From: Candidatus Latescibacterota bacterium
GTDB taxonomy: Bacteria > JAAXHH01
Reading direction: 5' to 3'
Length of the DNA stretch: 64,000 bases
Assembly: GCA_022821085.1 (NCBI GenBank)
Contig: JAJEEG010000006.1
Coordinates: 2,749,330-2,813,329, forward strand
Part shown: piece by piece, positions 23,263-31,715 of the stretch
Numbering within the stretch: position 1 is the stretch's first letter
Layout: each line of letters starts with the position of its first letter
The notes under the pieces: model-generated
Told to the model about the DNA's origin: nothing
The model's database searches: none
What the model saw: the letters and a program-made list of their open reading frames with translations, nothing else
Made by a program: the position numbers and the translations under genes

Positions 23263-24564
23263 ATGGCCAGTCTGATCGTTGAAGGAGGAAAGCCTCTTAC
23301 CGGTACGGTCGTTCCGTCCGGCAACAAGAACGCCGTGCTTCCCATTCTCTGTGCCACACTCCTGACCGACGAGACTGTGACGATCCGGAACGTGCCGGAC
23401 ATCACCGACGTGCAGAAAATCGTCACGTTCCTCGAGGCCCTGGGCTCCCGGATCGACTGGGACCGGGATGCCGGTTCGCTTCGGGTCAACAACGCCGGAT
23501 TCCATGACGACACCGGCGAGGTGGCCCTGCCGGAAGGCATGCGCTCGGCCCTGCTCCTCCTGCCCGGCCTGCTGCACCGAACCCGTTCCATCAGATTCTC
23601 GAACGTCAAGGGTTGCGCCCTGGGCGTGCGGGAGATCGATCCGCACGTGGAACTGCTGCGCGCGCTGGGGGGGCGCATCGTATCGGAAGATCCCATTGAA
23701 TTCGAGCTGAACGGCCGTTTCAGGGGCGACCGGATCTGGCAGGATTACGTATCGGTGACGGGGACGGAGAACTTCATCATGGCCGCGGTCCTGGGCGAGG
23801 GCAAATCGACCCTGGTCAACGCGGCGTGCGAACCCAACGTGCAGGACCTGTGCCACTTCCTCAACGCTCTCGGTGCGAAGATCGAGGGCATCGGGGCGAA
23901 CGTCCTGCATATCCAGGGTGTGGACCGTCTCGGCGGCGGCACGGTGGAGATCACGCCCGATCATCACGAGATCACGACGTTCCTGGCCGTGGGCGCCATG
24001 ACAGGCGGCGAAGTGCGGGTCGAGCAGGCCATACCCCACCATTTCGACCTGATCAACCGCTGCTTCAGGAAACTGGGCGTAACCATCGAGTACGAGGGCG
24101 ATACCGCGCTGGTGCGAAACGGCCAGCCACACCGTATCGAAAACCCCTTCACATCCAATATCCTGGCCAAGATCGAGGCCGCGCCCTGGCCCTACCTGCC
24201 CGCCGACCTCCTGCCCCTGATGATCCCCCTGGCCATCCGGGCCGAGGGATCGATCATGTTCTGGAACAAGGTGTACGAAGGGGCCTTCTTCTGGATCTCG
24301 GAACTGGTCAAGTTCGGCGCCCACGCGGTCATCAACGACCCCCATCGCATCATCGTCTTCGGCAACCGTCCCCTTCAACCGGCCACCGTGGAAGCACCGT
24401 ACATCATCCGGGCGGCCGTGGCCCTGTACATGACCGCCGCCAGCATCCCGGGCACCAGCGTCATCAACGGCGCGGAGTCCATCCGCCGCGCCCATCCGAA
24501 TTTCGTGGAGAACCTGCGCGCCCTGGGCGCGGAGGTATCATGGGACGGGTTGGAGGAAGAATAA
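23263..24564 (+). CDS. murA: UDP-N-acetylglucosamine 1-carboxyvinyltransferase (MurA)
   Basis: This transfers enolpyruvate from PEP to UDP-GlcNAc, the first committed step of peptidoglycan synthesis. It encodes 433 aa, slightly longer than the usual 419. The opening GGKPLTGTVVPSGNKNAVLPIL contains the catalytic Lys, and SNVKGCALGVREIDPHVELL near residue 116 holds the catalytic Cys that fosfomycin alkylates, here present. Further family blocks are TGTENFIMAAVLGEGKSTLVNAA and the C-terminal INGAESIRRAHPNFVENLRALGAEV. The wording of the Cys loop (KGCALGVRE in place of GGCAIGxRP) and KVYEGAFFWISEL in place of NVFENRFMH are divergent, so it may belong to a MurA-like branch of the EPSP family. Cytoplasmic. 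Confidence 0.9.
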   Translation: MASLIVEGGKPLTGTVVPSGNKNAVLPILCATLLTDETVTIRNVPDITDVQKIVTFLEALGSRIDWDRDAGSLRVNNAGFHDDTGEVALPEGMRSALLLLPGLLHRTRSIRFSNVKGCALGVREIDPHVELLRALGGRIVSEDPIEFELNGRFRGDRIWQDYVSVTGTENFIMAAVLGEGKSTLVNAACEPNVQDLCHFLNALGAKIEGIGANVLHIQGVDRLGGGTVEITPDHHEITTFLAVGAMTGGEVRVEQAIPHHFDLINRCFRKLGVTIEYEGDTALVRNGQPHRIENPFTSNILAKIEAAPWPYLPADLLPLMIPLAIRAEGSIMFWNKVYEGAFFWISELVKFGAHAVINDPHRIIVFGNRPLQPATVEAPYIIRAAVALYMTAASIPGTSVINGAESIRRAHPNFVENLRALGAEVSWDGLEEE

Positions 24565-24648
24565 GGGAAGGCGGCGGGTGCCGGTGTGCGTGGCACGGTG
24601 CCGCGCTACGGAGAGGTGCCGCGTTCGGTCGAGGGTTGCGCGCCCGGC

Positions 24649-26448
24649 CTATCCGATAACCCGTATGGGCATGAGGGGTTTCGAGGCGTCAACCCCGAAG
24701 TCCAGCCTGACTTCCTGGTTCCCCTTGCGAAACGTCATCTTGCCCGTGCCCGCGGGCGCGTCCACCCCTGGCGCCTCGTAGAGCGGGTAGGCGTCGTAGT
24801 CGATGGCGGTGCCGTCCACCCTGTGCTGGCCATCGTAGTACATCTCCATCAGATTGCCTTCCAGCGTTTCGACGGCGACGCGGTCGCTCCCCGGCCATCC
24901 GGACAGGTCGGGTTGTAAGGCCGCGCGGCGCGCGCAGAACGCCTCGAAGGATTCCTCGTCGACCGCCTCCCTGGCTTCAAGCACCAGTCCGCCATGCACG
25001 TCCGGGATCCTGAGCAGCCAGCCGTCGATCTGGTCGGGATTCGCCGCCAGGTGGCGCATGGCCCCCTCTTCCCGAATCTCCGTCCATTCGTAGGGACCGA
25101 TAGGATAAAGGGCGACATAAGCGCCGGCACCGGTATCTCCCATGATCCAGCCGTCGCGCTCCACCCAGCCGATCGACCGGGGCAGGAACAGGTTGATGAA
25201 GGGCGCCTCGTCGTCGGGTGGGATCTTGTACAGGACGATGACGGTGCCCTCGTGCTGCATCATTCTTTCATAGGGCGATGCGCCGAAGAGCCGGTCGGGC
25301 CACTGCAGGTAGGGCTTGTCGGATCCGATCTGCCGTCTGATCTGCTGAGGATAGCCTACGAGAAAAGCGCTGAAGCGTTCCGGGCTTCGATAGGGGTGGT
25401 TGCAGCAAATCTTGGCCTGCTGGTTCTCTCCACGCCAGGTCAGATCCCACGAAATCAGGTCGATGGGGCCGGCCCCGGGTCCCGGCAGACCGAGCTGCGA
25501 CGATCCCAGGGCGAAGGACGGGCTCATGTACGTGTACTTCCGAACGGGCCGCGCTTCGTGTTCCACGCGGCGGTAGATCGTCCTGGGCGCCTTGGTCTTC
25601 TTCACGACATGGGCTTTGGAACGGTCCACCGCCATCTCGGCGAAGAGGGCCGGAGGCCGATAGGCGGCCGTGGCCGGCGGGATGCAGAAGCCATGGACGT
25701 GGTGCTTCGGTTCGAACTCCTCGTCGCCGAAGTAGAGATACTGCAGCGCGGAGATCGCGCCGGATTTCCTCCAGGTATTCTCCCGGTATCCTTCGCGGCT
25801 GTGACCGCCCGCCCATGCACCGTAGAAGTACTCCAGCGCCATGTCCGCCACGTACAACGAGAGGACCTGCTCGACCTGACGGCGCAGGTGGGGGTCTGCC
25901 GCGTGATCCGCGAGCGTGATCATGGGCACCATGTGCTCCACGTGGTACTGGGGAGAGTCGTATTCGTGGTGGCCGTTGACGGCGGTGCGCTCGATCATGC
26001 CCAGGATCCAGCGCGTGGCCTCGGCCCGGTTGGCTTCCGCGGAAAGGCCGTTCCACATGCACTTCGCGTCCGGCCACCGTTCCGCCGCCAGCAGGTTGCC
26101 CACGTAGAACATCAGCCAGTGGTTCTCCGTGTTGCCGCGCTCGAGGACGCCGTCCATCATGAAATCCCGGATGATTTCCAGGGCTTCTGCGGGCAGCCGG
26201 TCAGGCCACCGGGCGATGAGCGCGCCGCAGGGATACACGTGGAACGGACCGCCGGCGGGGCGGCCGCCCCATCCATCCGTCTGGTCCGAGAGCGCGTTCC
26301 GCACGATTTCGACGACCTTCGCGTCGTCCATGCCGGTTGCCAGGTGCGCGTTCAGGTCCCAGAGACCGCCGCCGTCCCGCTTCGACCATTGCCGGACGAC
26401 CCGGTCGGCCCGCTCGTCGACCTGCCTGTTGTACGTTGCCTGGTCCAT
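24649..26448 (-). CDS. Heparinase II/III- or alginate-lyase-like protein, no signal peptide
   Basis: This encodes 599 aa without a signal peptide or membrane segment. The first ~260 aa are helical with GNTENHWLMFYVGNLLAAE, ATRWILGMIERTAVNGHHEY and SPQYHVEHMVPMITLADHA, a pattern like the (alpha/alpha) toroid of heparinase and alginate lyases, where an Asn, His and Tyr act in catalysis. The remaining part is beta-rich (YMSPSFALGSSQLGLP, HEGTVIVLYKIPPDDEAPF, GWIMGDTGAGAYVALYPIGP), like the C-terminal sandwich of those enzymes. Such proteins are common in Latescibacteria-like genomes. Activity on a polysaccharide is a family inference. Its lack of export is odd for a lyase, so it may act on imported oligosaccharides. 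It is convergent with murA. Confidence 0.65.
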   Translation of the reverse strand: MDQATYNRQVDERADRVVRQWSKRDGGGLWDLNAHLATGMDDAKVVEIVRNALSDQTDGWGGRPAGGPFHVYPCGALIARWPDRLPAEALEIIRDFMMDGVLERGNTENHWLMFYVGNLLAAERWPDAKCMWNGLSAEANRAEATRWILGMIERTAVNGHHEYDSPQYHVEHMVPMITLADHAADPHLRRQVEQVLSLYVADMALEYFYGAWAGGHSREGYRENTWRKSGAISALQYLYFGDEEFEPKHHVHGFCIPPATAAYRPPALFAEMAVDRSKAHVVKKTKAPRTIYRRVEHEARPVRKYTYMSPSFALGSSQLGLPGPGAGPIDLISWDLTWRGENQQAKICCNHPYRSPERFSAFLVGYPQQIRRQIGSDKPYLQWPDRLFGASPYERMMQHEGTVIVLYKIPPDDEAPFINLFLPRSIGWVERDGWIMGDTGAGAYVALYPIGPYEWTEIREEGAMRHLAANPDQIDGWLLRIPDVHGGLVLEAREAVDEESFEAFCARRAALQPDLSGWPGSDRVAVETLEGNLMEMYYDGQHRVDGTAIDYDAYPLYEAPGVDAPAGTGKMTFRKGNQEVRLDFGVDASKPLMPIRVIG

Positions 26449-26512
26449 ATGCCCTGCGTTTCGGTTTAACTATGGTTTGAATGTGCTTCGGGCGCTGCGC
26501 ATCGCCCGACTT

Positions 26513-27442
26513 CTACTGATAAGCTACCGGCGCAATGATCGCGCGGACATTTACGAATCCCTGTATCTGTCGCCACGCTTTACCGCCGTCTTCCGTGAAC
26601 CACAGTCCGCCCGGCGTGGCGCCGGCCAGCCAGGTCGACGTCGAACCGGGATGGCATCGTATAGCCGCGCACAGGTGGCGGGGTCCGTTTCGAACCCAGT
26701 GGCCCGACCCATCGCCGATGGCCACGCCGTGTTCCGTGGCGGTAACGATATCGTCGCCGGCCAACATCAGTTCGAAGACCGCACCGCCGTCTGTCGTATG
26801 GCCCGCCGAATCCCAGCGTTCGCCGTCCTCGCTGCGCCAGATCCCCTGGTCGTCGGTACCTGCCCAGAACTGTCCGTGTATACACGCCAGCGCACGTACC
26901 GCGGTACCCGAGATACTCGTCCTCCGCCACGCCGCCCCCGAGTCGTCCGCGATCAGGACGCCGCCTTCGGTGCCGATCAGCCACGTCGCGGGCTCGTCGG
27001 GATGCACGAGTATGGCGTTGGTGAAACGCTCATTGACGCGGAGCGCGTCCGAATGGTGCGTCCAGCGGACCGCCCCGAGTTCGTCGTAGCGACCCGTGGC
27101 GATACCGTAAGGGGATCCAGCGACCACACCCGGCGATCCCTCGATCGGGGCGATGGCCATGATCTCGGTGAGCGTTTCGTCGTGCAGTTGCTTCCAGCGG
27201 TCGGGTTGGTCTGCCTGGTCGGTCCGGCCGGACTGGTCCGACTGGTCCGACTGGTCCGCGTCGTTCGGCCACTCCCAGAGTCCACTGCCCCAACTCGCGC
27301 CCGCCACCAGGCGATCCGGTTCACGGATCAGGCTGGAGATGCCGTACTCCTGGGCGCCGATGCGCGTCCAGGATCCACCGATGGTGCCGTGATAAACGCC
27401 CTTGGATCCGATGAGCCAGTGGTCGCGGGGGACAGCTTCCAA
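26513..27442 (-). CDS. BNR/sialidase-like beta-propeller protein of unknown role
   Basis: This encodes 309 aa, starting at TTG (27442) with GGAG 6 nt upstream; no ATG fits. It has no signal peptide. Repeated blades match BNR/Asp-box type: SGAAWRRTSISGTAVRALA, DGERWDSAGHTTDGGAVFELML and DGGKAWRQIQGFVNVRAI, each with S/D-x-D-x-G-x-x-W. Family members act as sialidases, photosystem assembly factors or plain binding propellers. Catalytic residues of sialidases are not evident. A low-complexity loop DADQSDQSDQSGRTDQADQ is made by a 9-bp in-frame DNA repeat at about 27218-27262. It follows the heparinase-like gene by 64 bp in the upstream direction on the same strand, so they may be co-expressed. 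Confidence 0.65.
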   Translation of the reverse strand: MEAVPRDHWLIGSKGVYHGTIGGSWTRIGAQEYGISSLIREPDRLVAGASWGSGLWEWPNDADQSDQSDQSGRTDQADQPDRWKQLHDETLTEIMAIAPIEGSPGVVAGSPYGIATGRYDELGAVRWTHHSDALRVNERFTNAILVHPDEPATWLIGTEGGVLIADDSGAAWRRTSISGTAVRALACIHGQFWAGTDDQGIWRSEDGERWDSAGHTTDGGAVFELMLAGDDIVTATEHGVAIGDGSGHWVRNGPRHLCAAIRCHPGSTSTWLAGATPGGLWFTEDGGKAWRQIQGFVNVRAIIAPVAYQ

Positions 27443-27714
27443 TTGATGCTCCGAGTATAACTGTTTGTAGTTTTTTTTTATCGGTTGTAGCGCAACATCA
27501 TCATTTCAGCTTCCCGGCGAGGGCCATCCCTGCGTGACGAGACGATTTCAACGTACACCTCGCGGAAACACCGCCCCAAAATACATACAGGCAATCGGGT
27601 AAACAAGCACCTTTCCCGGTAACCGGAAAGTTTAGGGTTGCGCGACAGCGCGCGGTGGATCCAGATTCCAGAAACACCCGAATACCCCCATTGACCGCAC
27701 CGAGGGAAGTCGAT

Positions 27715-28776
27715 TTGACCGATACCCAGGATCTCTCCGACTGGCTGTACCGGCTGCAGGATCTGCCCCGAACGCCCCTGGTTCACCTGCCGACGCCAAT
27801 CCATAAGCTTGCCGGATTCGGCGAACGCCTAAGAGGACCGGAGCTGTGGATGAAGCGCGACGACCTGACCGGGCTGGCGGGAGGAGGCAACAAGTCGCGC
27901 AAGCTGGAGTTCCTGGTGGGCGACGCCCTGCGATCAGGCGCCGATACCCTGGTCACGGTCGGGGCCATTCAGTCGAACCACACGCGGCAGACGGCGGCCG
28001 CGGCGGCCCGTTGCGGGTTGCGGTGCGCATTGCTGCATTGTGCCTGGACCCGGGACGCGGGACCCGGATACCGGCACGTGGGCAACATCCTGCTCAGCAA
28101 TATCCTGGGCGCGGAACTCTACCTGGACGACCGCGAACGATCCATCGAGGACAAGGGTCCGCTTGAGGACCTGGCCGAACACCTGCGCGGGCAGGGACGC
28201 AGACCTTATCTCATCCCGGGCGGTGCTTCCGATCACGCGCTGGGCAGCATGGGCTATCTCGCCTGCGCCGCCGAGATCACGCGGCAGTCCCGCGACCTGG
28301 ATCTTCATTTCGACTACGTGGTGCATTGCACGGGCAGCAGCAGCACACAGTCGGGACTGATCGCCGGTTTCGCGGCGATGGAAGCCGCCACACGCGTGAT
28401 CGGCGTGTCGGATGATCACGAAATCGAGATCAAGAAGTCGCGGGTCCTCCGGTTGGCCAATGCTACGCTGGAGACCCTGGCCCTGCCGCACCGCGTCCGT
28501 CCCGGCGAGATCGAGATCGTCACCGCCACGGCCGATCCCTATGGCGTCGCGAACGATGAAGTACTACAGGGGATCCAGCTTCTCGCGCGCAGTGAGGGGA
28601 TCATGGCCGATCCCGTCTACGAGGGGAAGGCGATCCGCGGCCTGCTCAAGCTCGCGGGCGAAGGGCGGTTCGAACCCGACTGCCGCATACTGCTCATGCA
28701 CCTGGGCGGCACGCCGGCGGTCCATGCCTATGCCGGACAGTTTCCCCCGGTGGAGTTTACGCGATTCGAGCCTTGA
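27715..28776 (+). CDS. D-cysteine desulfhydrase / ACC deaminase-family PLP enzyme
   Basis: This is a fold type II PLP enzyme of 353 aa if translation starts at the TTG at 27715, which has GAGGGAAG 8 nt upstream. The frame is open to a GTG at 27655 and the start is uncertain. Signatures are PLVHLPTPIHKL at the N-terminus, the PLP lysine in GGGNKSRKLEFLVGDAL, VGAIQSNHTRQTAAAAARCG, IPGGASDHALGSMGYL, HCTGSSSTQSGLIAGF and the PLP phosphate region LLMHLGGTPAVHAYAG. The same fold serves D-cysteine desulfhydrase, 1-aminocyclopropane-1-carboxylate deaminase and L-cysteate lyase. D-cysteine desulfhydrase is the most common call for sequences like this. The ANKH-like gene starts 70 bp later. Confidence 0.85.
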   Translation: MTDTQDLSDWLYRLQDLPRTPLVHLPTPIHKLAGFGERLRGPELWMKRDDLTGLAGGGNKSRKLEFLVGDALRSGADTLVTVGAIQSNHTRQTAAAAARCGLRCALLHCAWTRDAGPGYRHVGNILLSNILGAELYLDDRERSIEDKGPLEDLAEHLRGQGRRPYLIPGGASDHALGSMGYLACAAEITRQSRDLDLHFDYVVHCTGSSSTQSGLIAGFAAMEAATRVIGVSDDHEIEIKKSRVLRLANATLETLALPHRVRPGEIEIVTATADPYGVANDEVLQGIQLLARSEGIMADPVYEGKAIRGLLKLAGEGRFEPDCRILLMHLGGTPAVHAYAGQFPPVEFTRFEP

Positions 28777-28845
28777 GCGGGATACGCAGGATCCCCGATT
28801 CCCCATCCTTGACCCTCGCAACCGGCCCGGCTATACTCTCCTACC

Positions 28846-30180
28846 ATGTACCGGACCCTTTTCTGGTTCCTCCTCCCGCTCGTCATCACCGAACTGATCT
28901 ATGAACTGGGCATCCAGGTCATCAACGGCGGCATCGCCCGTGTGCCCCGGCCCACCGAAACCCTTGCCGCCTACGGTATCGCCTGGGGACTGACGTCTTT
29001 CCTGACAGGTACCGTATCCCAGACCCGGCAAATGTCCATGGTCCTCGTCCGGGACCGGGCGACTTTCCACACGGTGTTTCGCTGCGTCGCCGGGTTCGGC
29101 GGCGTGCACTTCCTCATCCTTGCGTGCCTGGCGTTTACACCGGTGGGACTATGGGTGATCGACGAGCTTCACGCCGTGGACCCGGTCCTCGGCGGCACGG
29201 TACGCAGCGCGCTCGGACTCCTGCTGCCCATTCCGCTGATCGTGGGGATCACGAGGTTTCTGTCGGGCCTGCTGCTGCGGATTAGGCGGACCGACCTCGT
29301 CAGCTACGCCATGATGGCGGGCATCAGCATGAGCGTGGTGTCCGTATTCCTGTTCCTTCCGACGCCGACCGTACAGGCCGATCCCATTCTGCTGCCGGTG
29401 GCCGCGACCTACTTCGGCGTCCTGACGGAACTGGCCGTGATCATCTATGGCTACCGTCGATTCGTTCGGCGATCGCTGCGGAGAGGCGGGAGCGCTGAAG
29501 GGGAGGGAGTGGCCGGGCAGGACGCGGCCGGCGAACCGGCCACTCGGAGACGGCACCCCCTGACCGCGGCCTATGTACTGCGGTTCTACTGGCCCCTGGC
29601 CGTAACGATCGGCATACAGGCCTTGAGCCGGCCCATCATCAACCTGTTCGTCGCCCGGGGCGCCGACGGCACGGAATCCCTGGCCGTGCTCACTATCGTG
29701 TATGCCCTCGCGCACCTGCCCTACGGGTGGCTGAACGAACTCAAGAACCTGCCGCCCGCCTTTCAGCGGCAGGACCCCGATGGCCGCATCATCCGACGAT
29801 TCACGGCCGTCTGCGGTCTGATTTCCTTTGGGACCATGGTCCTGATGTTCTGGACCCCGGTGAGGTTTTTCCTGCTGGAGACCTTGATCGGCGTGGATCA
29901 CGATTTCGCCGTGCGCTGCACCGTGCCGCTGATCATCTTCTCGTTCTTTCCGCTTGCCGTCACGATCCGGTCCTACCTCCACGGGATCGCGCTGCGGGAT
30001 CACCGGACGGGCGCCATCGCACCCAGCGGACCCGCCCGGGCCGGCGCGATCGTCATCGTCGTGAACGTACTCGCGCTTTTCGACCTGCACGGGGCGATCC
30101 GCGGCGTGGCCGCCCTCTACAGTGGATTCGTCACGGAAACGATCGTGGTCCGGTGGCGGATGGGAAGGCACCGCGGCTAG
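28846..30180 (+). CDS. Bacterial homologue of ANKH (progressive ankylosis) membrane protein
   Basis: This encodes 444 aa with about 10-12 transmembrane segments, in the polytopic MOP/MATE-like class. Similarity to vertebrate ANKH extends through most of the chain, as recalled from the known human protein: near the start LGIQVINGGIARVPRPTETLAAYG matches the ANKH N-terminal helix pair. The central SRPIINLFVARG and HLPYGWLNELKNLPPAFQR parallel SRPIVNLFVSRD and HMPYGWLTEIRAVYPAFDK. Then MFWTPV, IGVDHDFA and IFSFFPLAVTIRSYLHG line up in order and spacing. ANKH exports ATP and citrate in animals and supports extracellular pyrophosphate. Function in bacteria is not established. The gene overlaps the oppositely oriented aminotransferase gene by 4 bp at its end. 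An N-proximal loop of about 35 aa (RRGGSAEGEGVAGQDAAGEP) is low complexity. Confidence 0.8.
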   Translation: MYRTLFWFLLPLVITELIYELGIQVINGGIARVPRPTETLAAYGIAWGLTSFLTGTVSQTRQMSMVLVRDRATFHTVFRCVAGFGGVHFLILACLAFTPVGLWVIDELHAVDPVLGGTVRSALGLLLPIPLIVGITRFLSGLLLRIRRTDLVSYAMMAGISMSVVSVFLFLPTPTVQADPILLPVAATYFGVLTELAVIIYGYRRFVRRSLRRGGSAEGEGVAGQDAAGEPATRRRHPLTAAYVLRFYWPLAVTIGIQALSRPIINLFVARGADGTESLAVLTIVYALAHLPYGWLNELKNLPPAFQRQDPDGRIIRRFTAVCGLISFGTMVLMFWTPVRFFLLETLIGVDHDFAVRCTVPLIIFSFFPLAVTIRSYLHGIALRDHRTGAIAPSGPARAGAIVIVVNVLALFDLHGAIRGVAALYSGFVTETIVVRWRMGRHRG

Positions 30181-31439
30181 CTGGCCGTCTCCTTCCAGCC
30201 CTTCGTGATGTCCAGGAAGGCGTCGATGTCCTGCTCGTTGTTGAACAGGGCGGGACCCACGCGGATCTGGGCGTTATTCTCCCGAAACGACAGCCGGACG
30301 TCTGCTTCGGCGAGCTGCCCGCTGATCGTTTCGTAGTCGGCGCCGTGGTTGAAGGACACGATGGCGGACTGGTTTCCGGGCGGCGTAAAGACCTCGAACC
30401 CCTGCTCGGTCAGCCCGCTGTGCAGGCGGTGCGCCAGGGCGACCGTGTGCTGTTCGATCCGGTCGGTTCCCACATTGAGCAGGTACTCCAGCGAGCCGGA
30501 AAGCTGATAGATCGCCGCGAAGGCCGGCGTGGCGTATCCGAATTTCCTCGCATCCTTGTAAATCGTGTACTGGTAGTCGGGGAGCCTTTCGTCCACCATT
30601 CTCCATCCCAGCCGATCGGGCTTCACCACGTCCATCACGGATTCCCGCACGTAGAACGGCGCCACGCCGAAGCCGCCGAGCAACCATTTGTACGACCCCG
30701 TGGTGAGGAAATCGACCCCCGTCGGCCCCACGTCGAGATCGATCATGCCGACACCCTGTACGGCGTCCGCATACAGGTAGGCGCCGCTCGCATGGGCCAC
30801 GTCCGCCAGGGCCTTCAGGTCGTGGCGGTAGCCGTTCCGGTTGGATATCCAGGCCACGGAGACCAGCTTCGTATTCTCGTCCACCATCTCGGCGAAGGCT
30901 TCCGGCGAAGCCACACCGTCCACGTTCCGGACGATGCGCGTTTCGATGCCCAGGGTCTCGGCCAACTGGCTGTACATCACCAGTGACGTCATGTAGTGGA
31001 GATCGTCGATCACGACGTTGTCCCCGGCCTTCAGGTCCAGGGAGTTGACCACGATGTTCTCCCCCTCGCTGGTGGACGACACCAGGCCGATCTCGCCGAT
31101 CTGCGCGCGGATGAGGCGGGAAAACTTCTCACGGACGGCTTCCTCTTCCTCGAGCATGGCGCGGAGCAGGACGGGATCGCGGGACTTGGCCGCGAGGAAC
31201 TCGATGGTCTTGTCCACCGCGGGCTGGGGCGACGGACCGATGTAGGGCGTATTCAGATAGAGGGTTTCACTGGCGACCGGAAAATCTGCGCGTACGCCCA
31301 GGGGATCGTCGCCGGAGGGGACCTGCGCCGTGGCGTCGGCCGGGGCCTGACCCGCGTCGTTGCCGCACGCCGCACCGGCGACGCCCGCAAGAGCGGCCGT
31401 CGACACGATGCCCATGAACTCCCGTCTCGATACGGACAT
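30177..31439 (-). CDS. Exported class V aminotransferase (isopenicillin-N epimerase-like)
   Basis: This encodes 420 aa with a twin-arginine signal (SVSRREFMGI, residues 3-11) and a possible lipobox Cys at 25. An AAGGAG site precedes the ATG. The body is a PLP fold type I class V enzyme: LYLNTPYIGPSPQPAVD, SSTSEGENIVVNSL, SVAWISNRNGYRHDL, YADAVQGVGMIDLDV (the Asp that contacts PLP nitrogen) and TTGSYKWLLGGFGVAP with the Schiff-base Lys. Relatives are selenocysteine lyases, kynureninases and isopenicillin N epimerases. A Tat signal means the protein is folded with PLP before export, so it acts in the periplasm, where the substrate is unknown. Its promoter would face the gluconolactonase-like gene. 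Confidence 0.85.
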   Translation of the reverse strand: MSVSRREFMGIVSTAALAGVAGAACGNDAGQAPADATAQVPSGDDPLGVRADFPVASETLYLNTPYIGPSPQPAVDKTIEFLAAKSRDPVLLRAMLEEEEAVREKFSRLIRAQIGEIGLVSSTSEGENIVVNSLDLKAGDNVVIDDLHYMTSLVMYSQLAETLGIETRIVRNVDGVASPEAFAEMVDENTKLVSVAWISNRNGYRHDLKALADVAHASGAYLYADAVQGVGMIDLDVGPTGVDFLTTGSYKWLLGGFGVAPFYVRESVMDVVKPDRLGWRMVDERLPDYQYTIYKDARKFGYATPAFAAIYQLSGSLEYLLNVGTDRIEQHTVALAHRLHSGLTEQGFEVFTPPGNQSAIVSFNHGADYETISGQLAEADVRLSFRENNAQIRVGPALFNNEQDIDAFLDITKGWKETAS

Positions 31440-31565
31440 GAGTTACTCCTTGTTGCGTTTACATGTTGATTGATGGTTTTGTGCTGTGGATGGCGTCTCA
31501 AGACCGTACAGGATCCGGTGCCCGGCGTCAAGGAAAGATCACCGGTCGGCGCCCTTCGAAATCCC

Positions 31566-31594
31566 TTGACGGTACGTGCCATGCGGCATAGTCT
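31566..31594 (+). promoter_or_regulatory. Candidate promoter of SMP-30-like gene
   Basis: TTGACG at 31566-31571 and TAGTCT at 31589-31594 lie 17 nt apart in the 276-bp gap between the divergent aminotransferase and SMP-30-like genes. The -10 match is poor (3 of 6), so this is a weak call. Confidence 0.3.
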
Positions 31595-31715
31595 GGCAGG
31601 TATTCCAAATACCTCGTTTCATCCCGCTACAAACCAGTTCTGATCAGACAAGGTTCAAATCGGAACACTTGTCTCGTGACCGTTTTCAACGGATGCTGTC
31701 ATAGGAGACCGAAGC

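Noticed and set aside
27611-27630. Hairpin CTTTCCCGGTAACCGGAAAG before the D-cysteine desulfhydrase gene
   Set aside because: Imperfect, with no T-run or promoter context that decides a role.
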